DNA of 64,000 bases. Origin: Dermatemys mawii. Taxonomy: Eukaryota; Chordata; Testudines; Dermatemydidae. Of the stretch, positions 53,915 through 64,000 are shown one piece after another. The number at the start of each line of letters is the position of its first letter. Positions within the stretch are counted from its first letter, which is position 1. Made by a program: the position numbers and the translations under genes. Below the pieces are notes generated by a model that saw only the letters and a list, made by a program, of their open reading frames with translations, was not told the origin of the DNA and made no database searches. Location: the NCBI GenBank assembly GCA_007922305.1, contig ML677373.1, positions 19,191,545 to 19,255,544 of the forward strand, given 5' to 3'.

Positions 53915-55324
53915 ATATACTTAAGTGACACAAAAAATACAGCATGTTATGAAAAACAAATTTATCTTCCACCTCAACTGAATTGCCCATACTTCTGTAA
54001 GAATTCAACTGACACCCAAATACTATGGGGAGGGAGAGTCACCAGAAATGTCATTAGATAGAGATGTATCTCCTCCAGGAAACAGAAGACAAGCCCTGAA
54101 CTAGATAAAGTGCTTCAACATGTCATTTACATGATGAAAAATTTTGCTTCAGCCACATGTAGACATGTAAACAGAAAGTGCAGAACTTTCAGAGGTGGTT
54201 AGTACCTGCAGCTCACACAGACTTCAAGTGGAAGTTACGGCTACTCATCAACCCTGAAAATCTATTACTTTTTAGTTAAATGCTTAAACATGGACTTAAA
54301 CATGCTAACTTTAGGCCTTCAAGGTTGAAAATTTTAGCTTATATACAGTATCACATGTACAGTATAAAACAAGAGATCAGATTACTACAATTCCTAAATT
54401 TCCAGAGTAAGAAGAACTCTGTTCTTTTAAATTGTAATGACTACCTTGCAAATAAGAGATCAGTAAATTTAACCACTGACTTCAGCTGGTAAACCAGAAA
54501 TCCACTGCAATAATTTATAATGGGCCAAACCCTGCTCTGTTCAGGTATGCAAGGAAGACAAATGGATGCAGAGAGTCCTCTGAACACACCAGTGCAAAGT
54601 CTTTCCCTAATAAGATCTTTAGGAGACACATCTAGGTAATGCACTAATCCTACACAAAACAGCTCCCCCAAGCATGCATGGTCCAACTGGTTAAAGAACA
54701 CGTCTCCTGCCTACAGCTCAAACAACGAAGTCTATATACTGCAATCTGCAACTAGAACAAACAATCTGTGTCTCAGGTTAATGCTGAGAGGGCAGAAAAA
54801 TGTAGTTCAGTCTATTTACACATAGGTCCTACCCTCGAAATCTTACCCACAATTATGCTACAAGCCTCTGCTCATTCTTCCTTCAGCACAAATGGGTCAG
54901 ACAGGGATAGGAAGGTTGTATCTTGTCTGATCTCAGTGGCTGTTTCACTATCTGAAGTTGGATTTACTCCAGTTCACTGCTACACCCATATTTTAAAAGT
55001 CTCTATCAATGCTGTTACAGTTTCCATTATAAATTTAAGTGTTTTAAATTACAGGAAGAGAAATAAAAATAAAATTTGTCTGCAAGTGAGTGATATTCCT
55101 CCCAGTCAAGTTCAGGGTAATTGAAAAACAATGGATTTATTATTCTGGAGCTCCAAACTGTAGATAACTTGTTAACTGATTTATGGAGGTGAGTCAGCTT
55201 CTGGAACAAGCAGAGAATGAGTAACAAAATAAGAAACAGGGAAAACATTTGTGCTCAACACTTACTTTAAAACAGTCTAGTGCTGTATTGCAACAGACAT
55301 CCTGAGGATCTGACACACTATTTC
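53915..55324. other. Intron, no recognised element
   Basis: AT-rich sequence. The ORF at 54768-55124 shows no domain. GGGCCAAACCCTGCTCTG near 54522 resembles a common short repeat word only. Confidence 0.55.
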
Positions 55325-56420
55325 TGTTATCATCGAGTTTAAGACCAGAAGGAACCACCACATTGTCTCTGTCCTCTTGTATCTATCACAGGCCACTGAA
55401 CAGCCTCCAAAACAATGAAATTAGGCCAAGTATTACAACCCTCAGGAGACTAAACTAAGAGCAAGGAATTAAAAAAAAATCCTAGACTACCTATGTGAGA
55501 AGAGGGGGGGTTGTCAGAAACGATGGGTTTGGTGTGCAGGAGGAGGCTCTGGGCAGAAGTGCGCGGGGTGCAGGTCCAAGATGGAGTTTGGGTGCAGAAG
55601 ATGGTTCATGGCTGGGGCATGGAGTTGGGATGGGGCATGGAGTTGGGATGGGGCATGGGATGCACGCTCAGGGAGGGAGTTTGAGTGCAAGAGGGGACAC
55701 AGGGCTGGATCAGGAGATTGGGAGGGGGTGCAAGCTTCGGGAGTTTGGCTGTGTGGGGGAGCTCTAGGCTGGGGTAGGGGGTTGGGGTGTGGGCTCCGAG
55801 CAGTGCTTACCTCAGGGAACTCCCTGGAAGCAGTGACATGTCTCTTGACTCCCATGCTCAGGGGCGGCCACGCAGCCCTGCGTGGTGCACGCTGCCTCCA
55901 CAGCTCCCTTTGGCTGTGCTTCCCAGCCAATTGGAGCTGCAGGGCTGGCACACAGGGTGGAGGCAGCCTGCAGAGCCACCCTTGGCCACCTCGAGCCTTG
56001 GAGCCAGAGGACAAGTCGCCATTACAGGAGTTGTGCGGAACCAGCTAGGTAGCCTGCCAGCCCCACCAACTGCACTTTTAACAGCCCAGTCAGCAGTGCT
56101 GACTGGAACCACCAGGGTCCCCTTTTTGACTGGGTGTTTTGGTCGAAAATCAGACACATGGCCAGTCCTTGAGAGGAGGAGGAAGAATCTCTTCCTGACC
56201 CCTGAAAGCGACTGGCTGAAGTCCTGAAGCATGAGATTTAGGAAGACAAGACATGAATCAGAAGGGACTCGCAGGATTGCCATGTCCAGCCCCCCACCAC
56301 CACAGTCAATCCCATCATACAACCCCACTCATAAATGTATCAAAGTCTACCTTAAAACAGATTATTTTCCCCCACAACTCTCACTGGGAAACTGTTCTGG
56401 AACATCACTTTTGTTCATGC
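55325..56420 (-). mobile_element. CR1 LINE copy split by a GC-rich insertion
   Basis: On the minus strand two CR1 blocks flank an insert. 55325-55480 is the 3' block, seen on the plus strand as TCGAGTTTAAGACCAGAAGG and CCTCTTGTATCTATCACAGG. 56165-56420 is the upstream block, with ATCTCTTCCTGACCCCTGAA and CCTGAAGCATGAGATTTAGG on the plus strand. Their order is that of one CR1 interrupted once. Confidence 0.65.
55490..56160 (+). mobile_element. GC-rich composite insert within CR1
   Basis: Starts in G-rich sequence with an 18-bp unit repeated about 2.3 times (55619-55660, CATGGAGTTGGGATGGGG). It passes through GGGAACTCCCTGGAAGCAG and CACGCAGCCCTGCGTGGTG and ends at CCCCTTTTTGACTGGGTGTT and GGTCGAAAATCAGACACATG. 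It looks like two GC-rich non-autonomous elements joined; superfamily not settled. ORFs of 90-166 residues on both strands are compositional. Confidence 0.5.
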
Positions 56421-56816
56421 TTCTCTCTCCGTTTCTCTCTCTACCATCGACTATCAATTCAGTGGCAAAATAATATGAAGTTTTCGTCAAGACTATTCCC
56501 CCTCCACACACACCCCTGTCATGAACTTGATTCTGATGGAACTAGTTGCACATGCAGTGACAGACTGTTTAATCAAGAATTATTTTAGCCATGTATTTAA
56601 ACTTAATTCCCATGCTTCCTAATGTCTCAATGATGGAATTCTGTATTTCTGTAAAACCAATTTTAAAAAATATATGGTTTCAGTTTGGTTTATGAATTCT
56701 GACAAGTCTTAAAAGGCTTTTAACATTTTTGCAAGTTACTGTTGCATAAAGTAAATGGAGGGGTCTACATATGTTTGGAGAAAAACAACAGACGACCATT
56801 TCCATTTCTCAGAACA
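56421..56816. other. Intron, no recognised element
   Basis: Short AT-rich stretch between the CR1 and the solo LTR. Nothing recognised. Confidence 0.6.
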
Positions 56817-56821
56817 GTAGG

Positions 56822-57554
56822 TGTTGTCAGTAGCTACTGGTGTGGTGCTCTGCTCTTATTCGATGATGATATCAGTTGGCTGCATGCGTGTTCCCTCTGT
56901 GTGCTGTCCCAGCTCTGCACAGATAGATCCCAAGAGAACCCTCAAAGACCACAGACTCTTGTAAGGTATGAAGGCACCTGGGCCAGGTTTATTGTCAAAT
57001 GAAACACAGTCTCTAGCTCGCTGGATTAGATATCGATGGGTCTGCTAGTGCATATGTGCCCCCAGACAATGGACACAGCTCAGTCAGTGGCGGGACTCTC
57101 CACTGCCCCCGCAGCTGGACAAAGATGTGGACTCCAAGACCTACTTTTATATAGTTCAGGACTGATTACTCATCTCTACTATCACATTGAGGTACAGCTC
57201 CCTTGGCTCATTAGGGTGTTGTCTCCCCCTTTTGATCATGTTGGTTCAAAAACAGACCTATCCATCATGCTGTCCTTTTGACCCTGTCTTTGGGATGCAC
57301 CTGGCTGTTCCTTGTTGTCTCTGTGAAGTATCCTCGTATCAGGATGTACAGTTGCCATCTTGGCACAACTACATATATCATTAGCATGTACTTTCTAGCA
57401 GCCCTTTTCTTGCCAAGTTCTGCAATTAAGGCCTGCCTCTGGCTCACAGACCAGCTTTGCTTAGCAATGCCTTTGCTTACTTTAGTTCAGGGTTCAGGCC
57501 TCATGCTAGGCCTCTGATACAACAGTTTATGTTTCAGAGCCACATCTCACTACA
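56822..57554 (-). mobile_element. Solo LTR (733 bp) with GTAGG target duplication
   Basis: On the minus strand it starts TGTAGTGAGATGTGGC and ends TGACAACA. GTAGG lies directly outside both ends (56817-56821 and 57555-57559). A TATATAAAAG box (57153-57144) is followed about 150 bases later by AATAAA (56993-56988), the expected order of an LTR promoter, R region and polyadenylation signal. No proviral body adjoins it. A 5-bp duplication with TG...CA ends fits an endogenous-retrovirus or Gypsy LTR; the family is not determined. Confidence 0.85.
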
Positions 57555-57559
57555 GTAGG

Positions 57560-59626
57560 TATTAAGCACATGTGGTAACTTTTTATTAAGGAATGTGTGT
57601 GTATTCAGAGTGACTCTAGCACAATAAATCCACTACCTGCAAAGGGGTTTTATGCGTTTATTTTATTTGAAGTGCAAGATTTTCTGCTTTAATTAGTCAC
57701 AGAGAGCAGAGGCTCATTCAAAGCTAGTGAAAAAGACTACTGCTTTTTTTCCCTTACTCATTACTACACCAGCATTCAAGTTAAACTTTTTGTAGATTCA
57801 CAGTTTCACTGGAAACTCACAAGAGCTCACGGAAAGCAATATCTAAAGGTCTGGCTTCTTTTATGTAGTCTATAAAATGAGGGCATGTTACATTTACTAA
57901 GAAAGACTAAAGCCAATGGTACTGTTTCACTTTCCCTCATTTCTTGCCAGAATCAAGTTTTGAGCTCATGAGTAAGACGACTTTTCTATTTTTTTGGTAT
58001 ATTTAACAATTTAATAGCCCTATTATACTCATATACTTCCACAGCATAATCCAGCGCTCTTTGCTGTGTGTAAACCATTAGATCATTTTCACAGGAAGTA
58101 ATGAAGCCTTAAATTGTTTCCCATTAATAAAAAAGAACATGGCTGTTTCCTTAAACATCCTCACTGCATTGGTCTCAGAGCTCTTATTCGGTCTTAGAAG
58201 AAGAATTGAGAAGTTCTTAGTTAAACCCACACACACACCAAAAAAATCCCCAAAAAACAACCCAACAAGAAAATGATTTGGCTTTCAGATGTACTAACAG
58301 ACAAAACTAAATCAGATTCATTTAACGATTCTATTAACAGCCTTGATAAATATGAAACACAAAATAAAGCATACAGAAGAATATTGATTAGACTAAGAAG
58401 CTGTGGAAATGAGACATGCCTGATGTGGTTTTGCTCCTTTCAAAAGAGAGACAGTAAATCATTGAACATTATGGCAAGAAAAGAGAATGATGAGAGCTAT
58501 TTATTAGTGACAAATAAGCTACAGGGAACTTTCTAGTGCCGTTAATAAAATCCAAACATGCTCCTCATGAAGAAGTCCATATTTACTTCCTCAACCAAAG
58601 CCTATGTGACCCAAAATGCTGGCCCCCTTATGCTTGATCATATCTGTAAATCAGTTTAACAGCATTTTAATACAAGCAGAACACTAGATTAAGTAGAACA
58701 TTTTGAGAAGAGCTAAAAAGTTTTAGAAAAAAGGTCTAGTTCAAATGAAAGGGAGGTTTACATCTGTGTGAATTCTGAAGTTGAGATGCTCTGGTTACAC
58801 TGAAGAGGGGTATAAAATTTAGTGAGAAACAGCATGCATAGTTTAGGAAGTTTGGAAGATATCATGCCATTAAATGCAATTTGGGAAGTATTTCAATTTA
58901 TATTTACTATGCTAAATCTCACCATATGTTCACATTGTTCCCTGAATTAAGCAGTTCATCATCTGAAAGTCTGACTTATACCAAAAGTATCAGCCTCTTA
59001 AAACTATGAAGCCAGGACTTCGTCAACAGCTTCAAGCCAAGTCTTAAATGTTTCTATTCTCCTTTCTCTTTTTTTCAGAAACAGAACAGGTGTTATTCAG
59101 TTCTGGTTTCAACCAGAGGAATACAGATATTTTGCCATATAATTAAAATATTTTCTACAAGGACTTGACCCTATTTTACTCTGCTAGCTTTGACTTAATG
59201 AATTCTGGTTCGCAGCTGTGATAGGAAAATGAATTTTTCATCCTCATTCGCAAATGAGTTTTCTGCAGACATCAAAAGAGTTTGTATTTCTCACATCAGA
59301 TCAGAGTAGCAGAGTACTATAACTCAAACTTAAACAGATATTATTTTGTTAGTTACTGATATAAGTAAACCATCACTTCATACAGAAAGGCAGAGATATA
59401 TTCAAAAAAAGAGAACACATGAAACCGAATTCCAAAAGAATCAAGAAAATGTTTTTAGATATGATGGCATAAAAGTATTTATTCTTGGGGTTGCCACCCG
59501 GAGGGTAGTCAAACAACACTACTGCATTCAAGCCTGTTTGTGACAGTTACCTTGTTTTAACGGCATGGAAAATGTATTTCTGTCCTCCACCCCATTGCTC
59601 TTAAGTCTTCTTGCCTTTTAAAAACT
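57560..59626. other. Intron, no recognised element
   Basis: AT-rich sequence with no exon or named repeat. Confidence 0.6.
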
Positions 59627-59635
59627 TTATTAAAA

Positions 59636-60511
59636 CTAATGTTAAAAAAAAAAATGAAAACATACACAAGTTAAGAAGTAAGGTGCTGGACATCTGGAGT
59701 CAGGCTGGGTTTATGGGCGATTGTATGTAAAAGCTACAGGGTTTTCAAAGTACATGCATATTTCATATCCAGCACAGATCCAGATTGGGGTGTGGGAGTT
59801 TTTGAAAGCGTTAGTGTATAGGTGTGTTCGGGTACACCACCCATGGTGTATAGCGAGAGTCCAAGTCCGTGGCGGTGCAGGCGATAAGTATATGGGTGGG
59901 GTGCATCCCTCTGTTTGTCAGGAAAGTGGGGGTGGGTTGCTTCCCTGGCCGGTGGTCTCGGCTACTCAACCTGATACTGACGATGTCCTGTGATGTGTTC
60001 AATGTATATGTCCCTGGACCACCTGATGGTGTCAGACACCATGAGCCGTCTCATGAGCCGGGCATAGCGCAGTCCAACTCCGCACGCTCTCAGTACTGGC
60101 TCATTCTGGGGGTCCCAGGTCCTACGATCAGGGCATGAAGCTGCACCTCGTAGCCCTGAGCTCTCAGGGTGTTGGCCAGCGGGGTGTATTTCAGCAACTT
60201 CTGTGCTCGGGCCTCGTGGAAGGCCGGTGACCGGTTTTCGAATGGCACCGTGACATCTACTATGAGGACCTTCTTTTTCTCTGCGTCGGTCACAACTATG
60301 TCAGGTCGCAGGCAGCTGTCTGTCCCGGGGATGGCAGAGTTGACAGAGATCTTCCCCAGGGATGGTGGGATGGCTTTCACCAGCCGGTTCTGGATGGCAC
60401 TGTGGCGGTGCTGCCAGGCTCTGGAGTGCAGCTTGCATCCGCACAGGACGTGGGGCAGGGTCTCGTTGGCGTAACCGCACTTCCTGCAGCGCTTGTCCGG
60501 GTTGCAGACCA
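59636..60511 (-). mobile_element. 5'-truncated R2-like LINE
   Basis: Carries the last part of an R2-superclade ORF and about 300 bases of 3' untranslated sequence. TTATTAAAA occurs at 59627-59635 and 60512-60520, a possible 9-bp target duplication, though in AT-rich sequence. The insertion is in PRKCA intron DNA, not in rDNA. Confidence 0.65.
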
Positions 60512-60515
60512 TTAT
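59952..60515 (-). pseudogene. R2-like LINE ORF, C-terminal zinc finger and endonuclease
   Basis: The open frame from 60515 reads CRKCGYANETLPHVLCGC, a C-x2-C-x8-H-x4-C zinc knuckle. It continues to RPDIVVTD, KKVLIVDVTVPFE and AFHEARAQKLLKY, the restriction-enzyme-like (PD-D) endonuclease region of R2-type LINEs. A frameshift follows at GPGTP (about 60115); the next frame continues WDPQNEPVLRACGVGLRYAR and MVSDTIRWSRDIYIEHITGH to a natural stop at about 59952. Reverse transcriptase is absent owing to 5' truncation. R2 is the best fit; another member of the R2/NeSL/CRE group is possible. Confidence 0.85.
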
Positions 60516-60520
60516 TAAAA

Positions 60521-63500
60521 GCATCCTTGAATGTATCCAGTAACTTGCTGGTGCACTTCCCTCTGCATACCTTTCAACTTGGAATAACTAACAGGAGAAT
60601 GACTGATTCTAACAGAGTTGATTTATGAATATCTGGAATGAGGCAGAAGAATAATAATATTCTCCGCAATTTTTTAGTGTTTGCATCTCACAGTCTCAAA
60701 CAGCTTACCAAACACTAAGTTAAACCTCACCAAACCCCTGTTTAGCATTATACCCCTTTTACAAATGTGGAAAGGGCAGCATAGAAGGAATGAGTTGTCT
60801 AGCACCACACAGACTAAGAGTGTGCTACATGTTGAATTTTCATTTAAATTATTAGAATGTTCTTATGCCTCTACAGCTAATTACATGTTTTTGAAATAAT
60901 GTAAAGATAAAATGATGTGATTAAATTGTGAAACGTTTTGCATTAAACCTGGTTCATAGGCTTTGCTGATCATATCCATATTTTATATCCATATCATTGA
61001 TCAAGTGTGAACTATATCATAATTGGCTATTTTCCAATTTGCTTTCAATTTTTCTGAGAAGAAATCAGATAAACTATACTTACTTCATGTATAAAGAGTT
61101 AGGATGGAAAAACTTGAGCTACATACGTTTTTCTGCAGCAAATTTTAGCCCTATTGCTTTTTAAGCCAATTCTAAATCATCGGGCAGAAATGCAAATGAA
61201 GACTGCACAGAAGAAAAAACTTTGGCTCCATCCTGAATCCGTCGGTTGATTTCTGCTCTCTTTCCATTAGATACACATCATTTTGTGGGCTTATCCCCCG
61301 ACTCCCACGAAAAAAGGAAAAGATATTGATGTACAATAGTATCCCTTCCTGAAGTTGAGCCAAAGACTGGGAGGTCACATTGCAGGTTACCAAGTTTCCT
61401 GAATTACTGGGAACAAATATGACTACTTGTTTTAAAATTAAAAAACAAGGATACTGATTCACAAAAGGCACCAATCTCTTATTTTGACAAAACTGGGTTC
61501 ATTTGAATTACTTAAGCTCATACCTCATACTTCGGCAGAGCCTTCTTCAGCATGGGCCAGCATAACTCTGAAGTGTCTCAACTGATTCAGAGGCCTAAAG
61601 AGGCCTCCAACAACCAAGTCCCTCCGCTCCCAAGAAGAGGGAGGTGGCCACAGTCAGTGTCATGCTAGGTGCAGCAGCTAGTGTGGACCCTATAGCCATC
61701 CTGAATAATTCAGGTCTCTCAGTCTACGCTGAATTTGTCTTGTTCAGAGATGGCACAATGTACTGGGTCCTGCTTCATGTCTCGGCGTAAACTGGGTGGG
61801 AACTTACCCTTGTTATCAGTTACTTTTCCAGTGTTTGTGGCTGACTGAGGAGAGGATAGAACTGATTCAGCACCTTTGTACCAGGGAATCCATTTCCTGA
61901 AGCTGACCCTTCCCCTTTGGGAGCCAAAGAATACACAACTCCCCATCAACACATTTAAAGAGTACAGAGCATCAAAAAAGGCACTTTCTGCTCTTGAGCT
62001 AATTTTAGCCTCTGGACAGAGAGGCATGTGCCCCTAGAAAGCTGCAGCAGCACATTAAAAATCTTCAATGAGAAAGAATCTGCTGCAATTTTGTATTGAT
62101 GTGAAAGAAAAGTGTCGTCTTATCCTATTGAAACATGAATTTACCTAATGCAGGAACAACAGCCCCCGCAAACAATGAGTTTAGATGTAGAGCTCTGTAG
62201 AGGTGAGAGCACCTCCACTCAGCTATGGAAGCAGAGAGAACTAGCAGGCTCTTCAGTGGGAGGGCCTCAAATATCACAAGGATGGGTACGGTACAAGAAC
62301 TAGTATAGAATAAAAAAAAAACAAAAAAAACTAAACCTGTGTTAATAGCCAACAGTCTGACTTTGCCTCCTAAAGCAGAAAGACAAATGGAAGCTCCACT
62401 ACCAGAATCAGTGGGTGTGGCTAAGAGGAAGACTATGGACTTTACCCATCTATTCTACTAATCTCTGAAACAAAAATCATTATTTTCCATACTATTCAGG
62501 CTCACAAACAACCTCAACATGCAGCTACATATCTGACAAACAAGGTAGACTAAATCAGTTTGCTGATTTACTTGTCTCTATCATATCTTAATACTAAAAC
62601 TCTGGTAATTCCATGGGGATTAAGGAGGAGTGATAGACTGTTTGAAATGTATGATGTAAATATAAATCTAAATCCGAGAGCCCTTACTCTAAAAAACTCC
62701 CACTGACTTCAACAGTATGTATGAATAAACACAGTCCCTACTGAATTATCTGTATTTCTACGAATTTTCTTAAGTGTACACCACATGTTCATGCTTCTCT
62801 ATAGCTTTCTTGAGAAACAGAAATTTTTTAACAAATGAGAAAACATAATAAAGTTTAAATGATTAAATTAAAATTTCATTAGCAGGAAGCAATCAGTGAA
62901 ATGCATCCAAGCTTAAATCTGCTAAATCTACTAAGACTTTTTGGTTTTTAATGTTCACTGACGCAGCAGTGTAAATTTGATGCAGCATGCTGTCCAAAAG
63001 CTTCTTAGTCTTTTTTAATCCTAAACCCATGAAATGATGCATCTAACCACTGTTTTACAATGAAGTGAGAGACACTTCCTTTTGCCACAAATAAAGATAT
63101 ATCAGGTTAACTGAGGTTTTCATATTAAGGTTCAAATTCCTTAATAATGCTAACAATTGTGATACAGACTTTTACAATGGTTGCCTATGGTTAAACATTT
63201 GTCAAGCCGTACAGAGATAATTTGTTAATCATTTATTTGTAAAACAATAGCAACATAGCTTCTGACCATGCTTTCATTTTTAGCAAATTTTCATTGAATC
63301 ATAACTATATGCATTTCCCTAACCGTAGTCTGTTCACAGTCAGTATAAATATATTTTCAGAGGAGAGATATTAGAAAATTAGCAATAAATCTTTTCCACC
63401 TATAGCAGCAGTTAATCTCTAGGCTGTGCAGAATCAGTTAAACACATTTTCTATTTTTTTCATAGACAAAACTGTCACAAAAACAAGCAAAGCCAAAATT

Positions 63501-64000
63501 TATTTAATTGTTTGGCTTATTCTCAATTTATAATCATTTAAATATGTTAGTATACAGAAATAATTAATCAGTCTTTTAAGGACAGCAGGTGATCAGAGAA
63601 CATCAACCACCATCATGCTTATCAATTTACTGAGAACCCACGAATGTCTTTGTTGAAATGCATAAGGCGGCAGCTCATTCCTGCTGAAAACAGGCATTTA
63701 AATGAAAGAACTGAAGTTGAATGGCAGTCCCACACAGAGTGCTGATTTGCACTCTGCACAAGATAGTCACAAGTGGGAACTTCACTGTTTTATGTGCGCT
63801 TTCATGATCTTAAAGAGTGTACAGACAGGTTATATAAGATCGGTTGAAGCACTTTGTCAGTTTTGGTGTAAGTGCACCAATATTTCTCCCTCCATGTTCC
63901 CTCCAGTGCACCCACTTCAAAGTTTCCTTCTCCCAGCTATCACCTCTCTTGGGTAAAGAGAAACATCTCCCCCAGCCTCCTGACCAAGGATTATAAGGCT
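60521..64000. other. Intron to the window edge
   Basis: AT-rich sequence. Apart from the old repeat at 60670-60840 nothing is recognised. ORFs of 60-102 residues lack domains and splice context. Confidence 0.6.
60670..60840 (+). mobile_element. Old L2/CR1-type LINE 3' fragment
   Basis: Words CAAACAGCTTACCAAACAC, TTATACCCCTTTTACAAATG and ACCACACAGACTAAGAGTG follow the order of ancient LINE (L2-type) 3' ends, with strong divergence. Confidence 0.5.

Noticed and set aside
55514..56328. Open frames of 146-166 residues on both strands
   Set aside because: They fall in the GC-rich insert and CR1 sequence and overlap in opposite strands; composition alone explains them.
57525..57559. LTR start at TGTTGTATC (57524) rather than 57554
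   Set aside because: That boundary leaves no target duplication; extending to TGTAGTGAG gives exact GTAGG copies on both sides.

Overview
The window is a stretch of vertebrate nuclear DNA, AT-rich and almost free of coding sequence. The one host coding segment I can support is an 83-bp exon on the minus strand at 14914-14996. It encodes the second half of the C1A zinc finger of a conventional protein kinase C, and its residues fit PRKCA (protein kinase C alpha) best. The window is therefore the interior of a very large PRKCA gene read right to left: 14997-64000 is intron sequence upstream of this exon and 1-14913 is intron sequence downstream of it. The repeats (CR1 LINEs, Penelope-like tails, several hAT and Tigger-like elements, Gypsy and other LTRs, an R2-like LINE end, a MIR/CORE-SINE) suggest a non-avian sauropsid. 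I recognise many of them as typical of turtles, but a crocodilian cannot be excluded from sequence alone.

Layout, left to right. 1852-4391 is a complete DNA transposon: 12-bp perfect terminal inverted repeats starting CACTG, 3-bp CTA target duplication, and a DDE transposase of about 560 codons broken by a single +1 frameshift. It fits the Chapaev/CMC superfamily. 8758-9819 is an internally deleted Gypsy-type element (minus strand). 10361-10416 is a perfect 56-bp palindrome. 11834-12913 is a Tigger-like element carrying a nested 123-bp MITE. 14914-14996 is the PRKCA exon. 18747-19455 is a solo LTR with a GTAG duplication. 20785-24425 holds CR1 ends, hAT-like and Penelope-like fragments and a 20-bp hairpin.

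24426-36528 is mostly unrecognised intron plus a MIR SINE at about 34990-35160. 36537-37154 holds a hAT element and a separate MITE. 40250-41810 is a decayed Gypsy pol (RNase H end and integrase) interrupted by a Penelope-like tail with its own 6-bp duplication. 45575-51914 holds a second copy of the MITE found at 12405, a Penelope-like GIY-YIG fragment and three hAT-like elements, two of the insertions nested inside others. 53536-53914 and 55325-56420 are CR1 copies, the latter split by a GC-rich insert. 56822-57554 is a solo LTR with a GTAGG duplication. 59636-60520 is a 5'-truncated R2-like LINE end (minus strand). The rest to 64000 is largely unrecognised intron.

Only the exon acts as a host gene; everything else recognised is mobile DNA of several ages layered into the introns. 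No RNA gene, CRISPR array or bacterial-type operon is present. Family assignments come from motifs read by eye; no database search was run.
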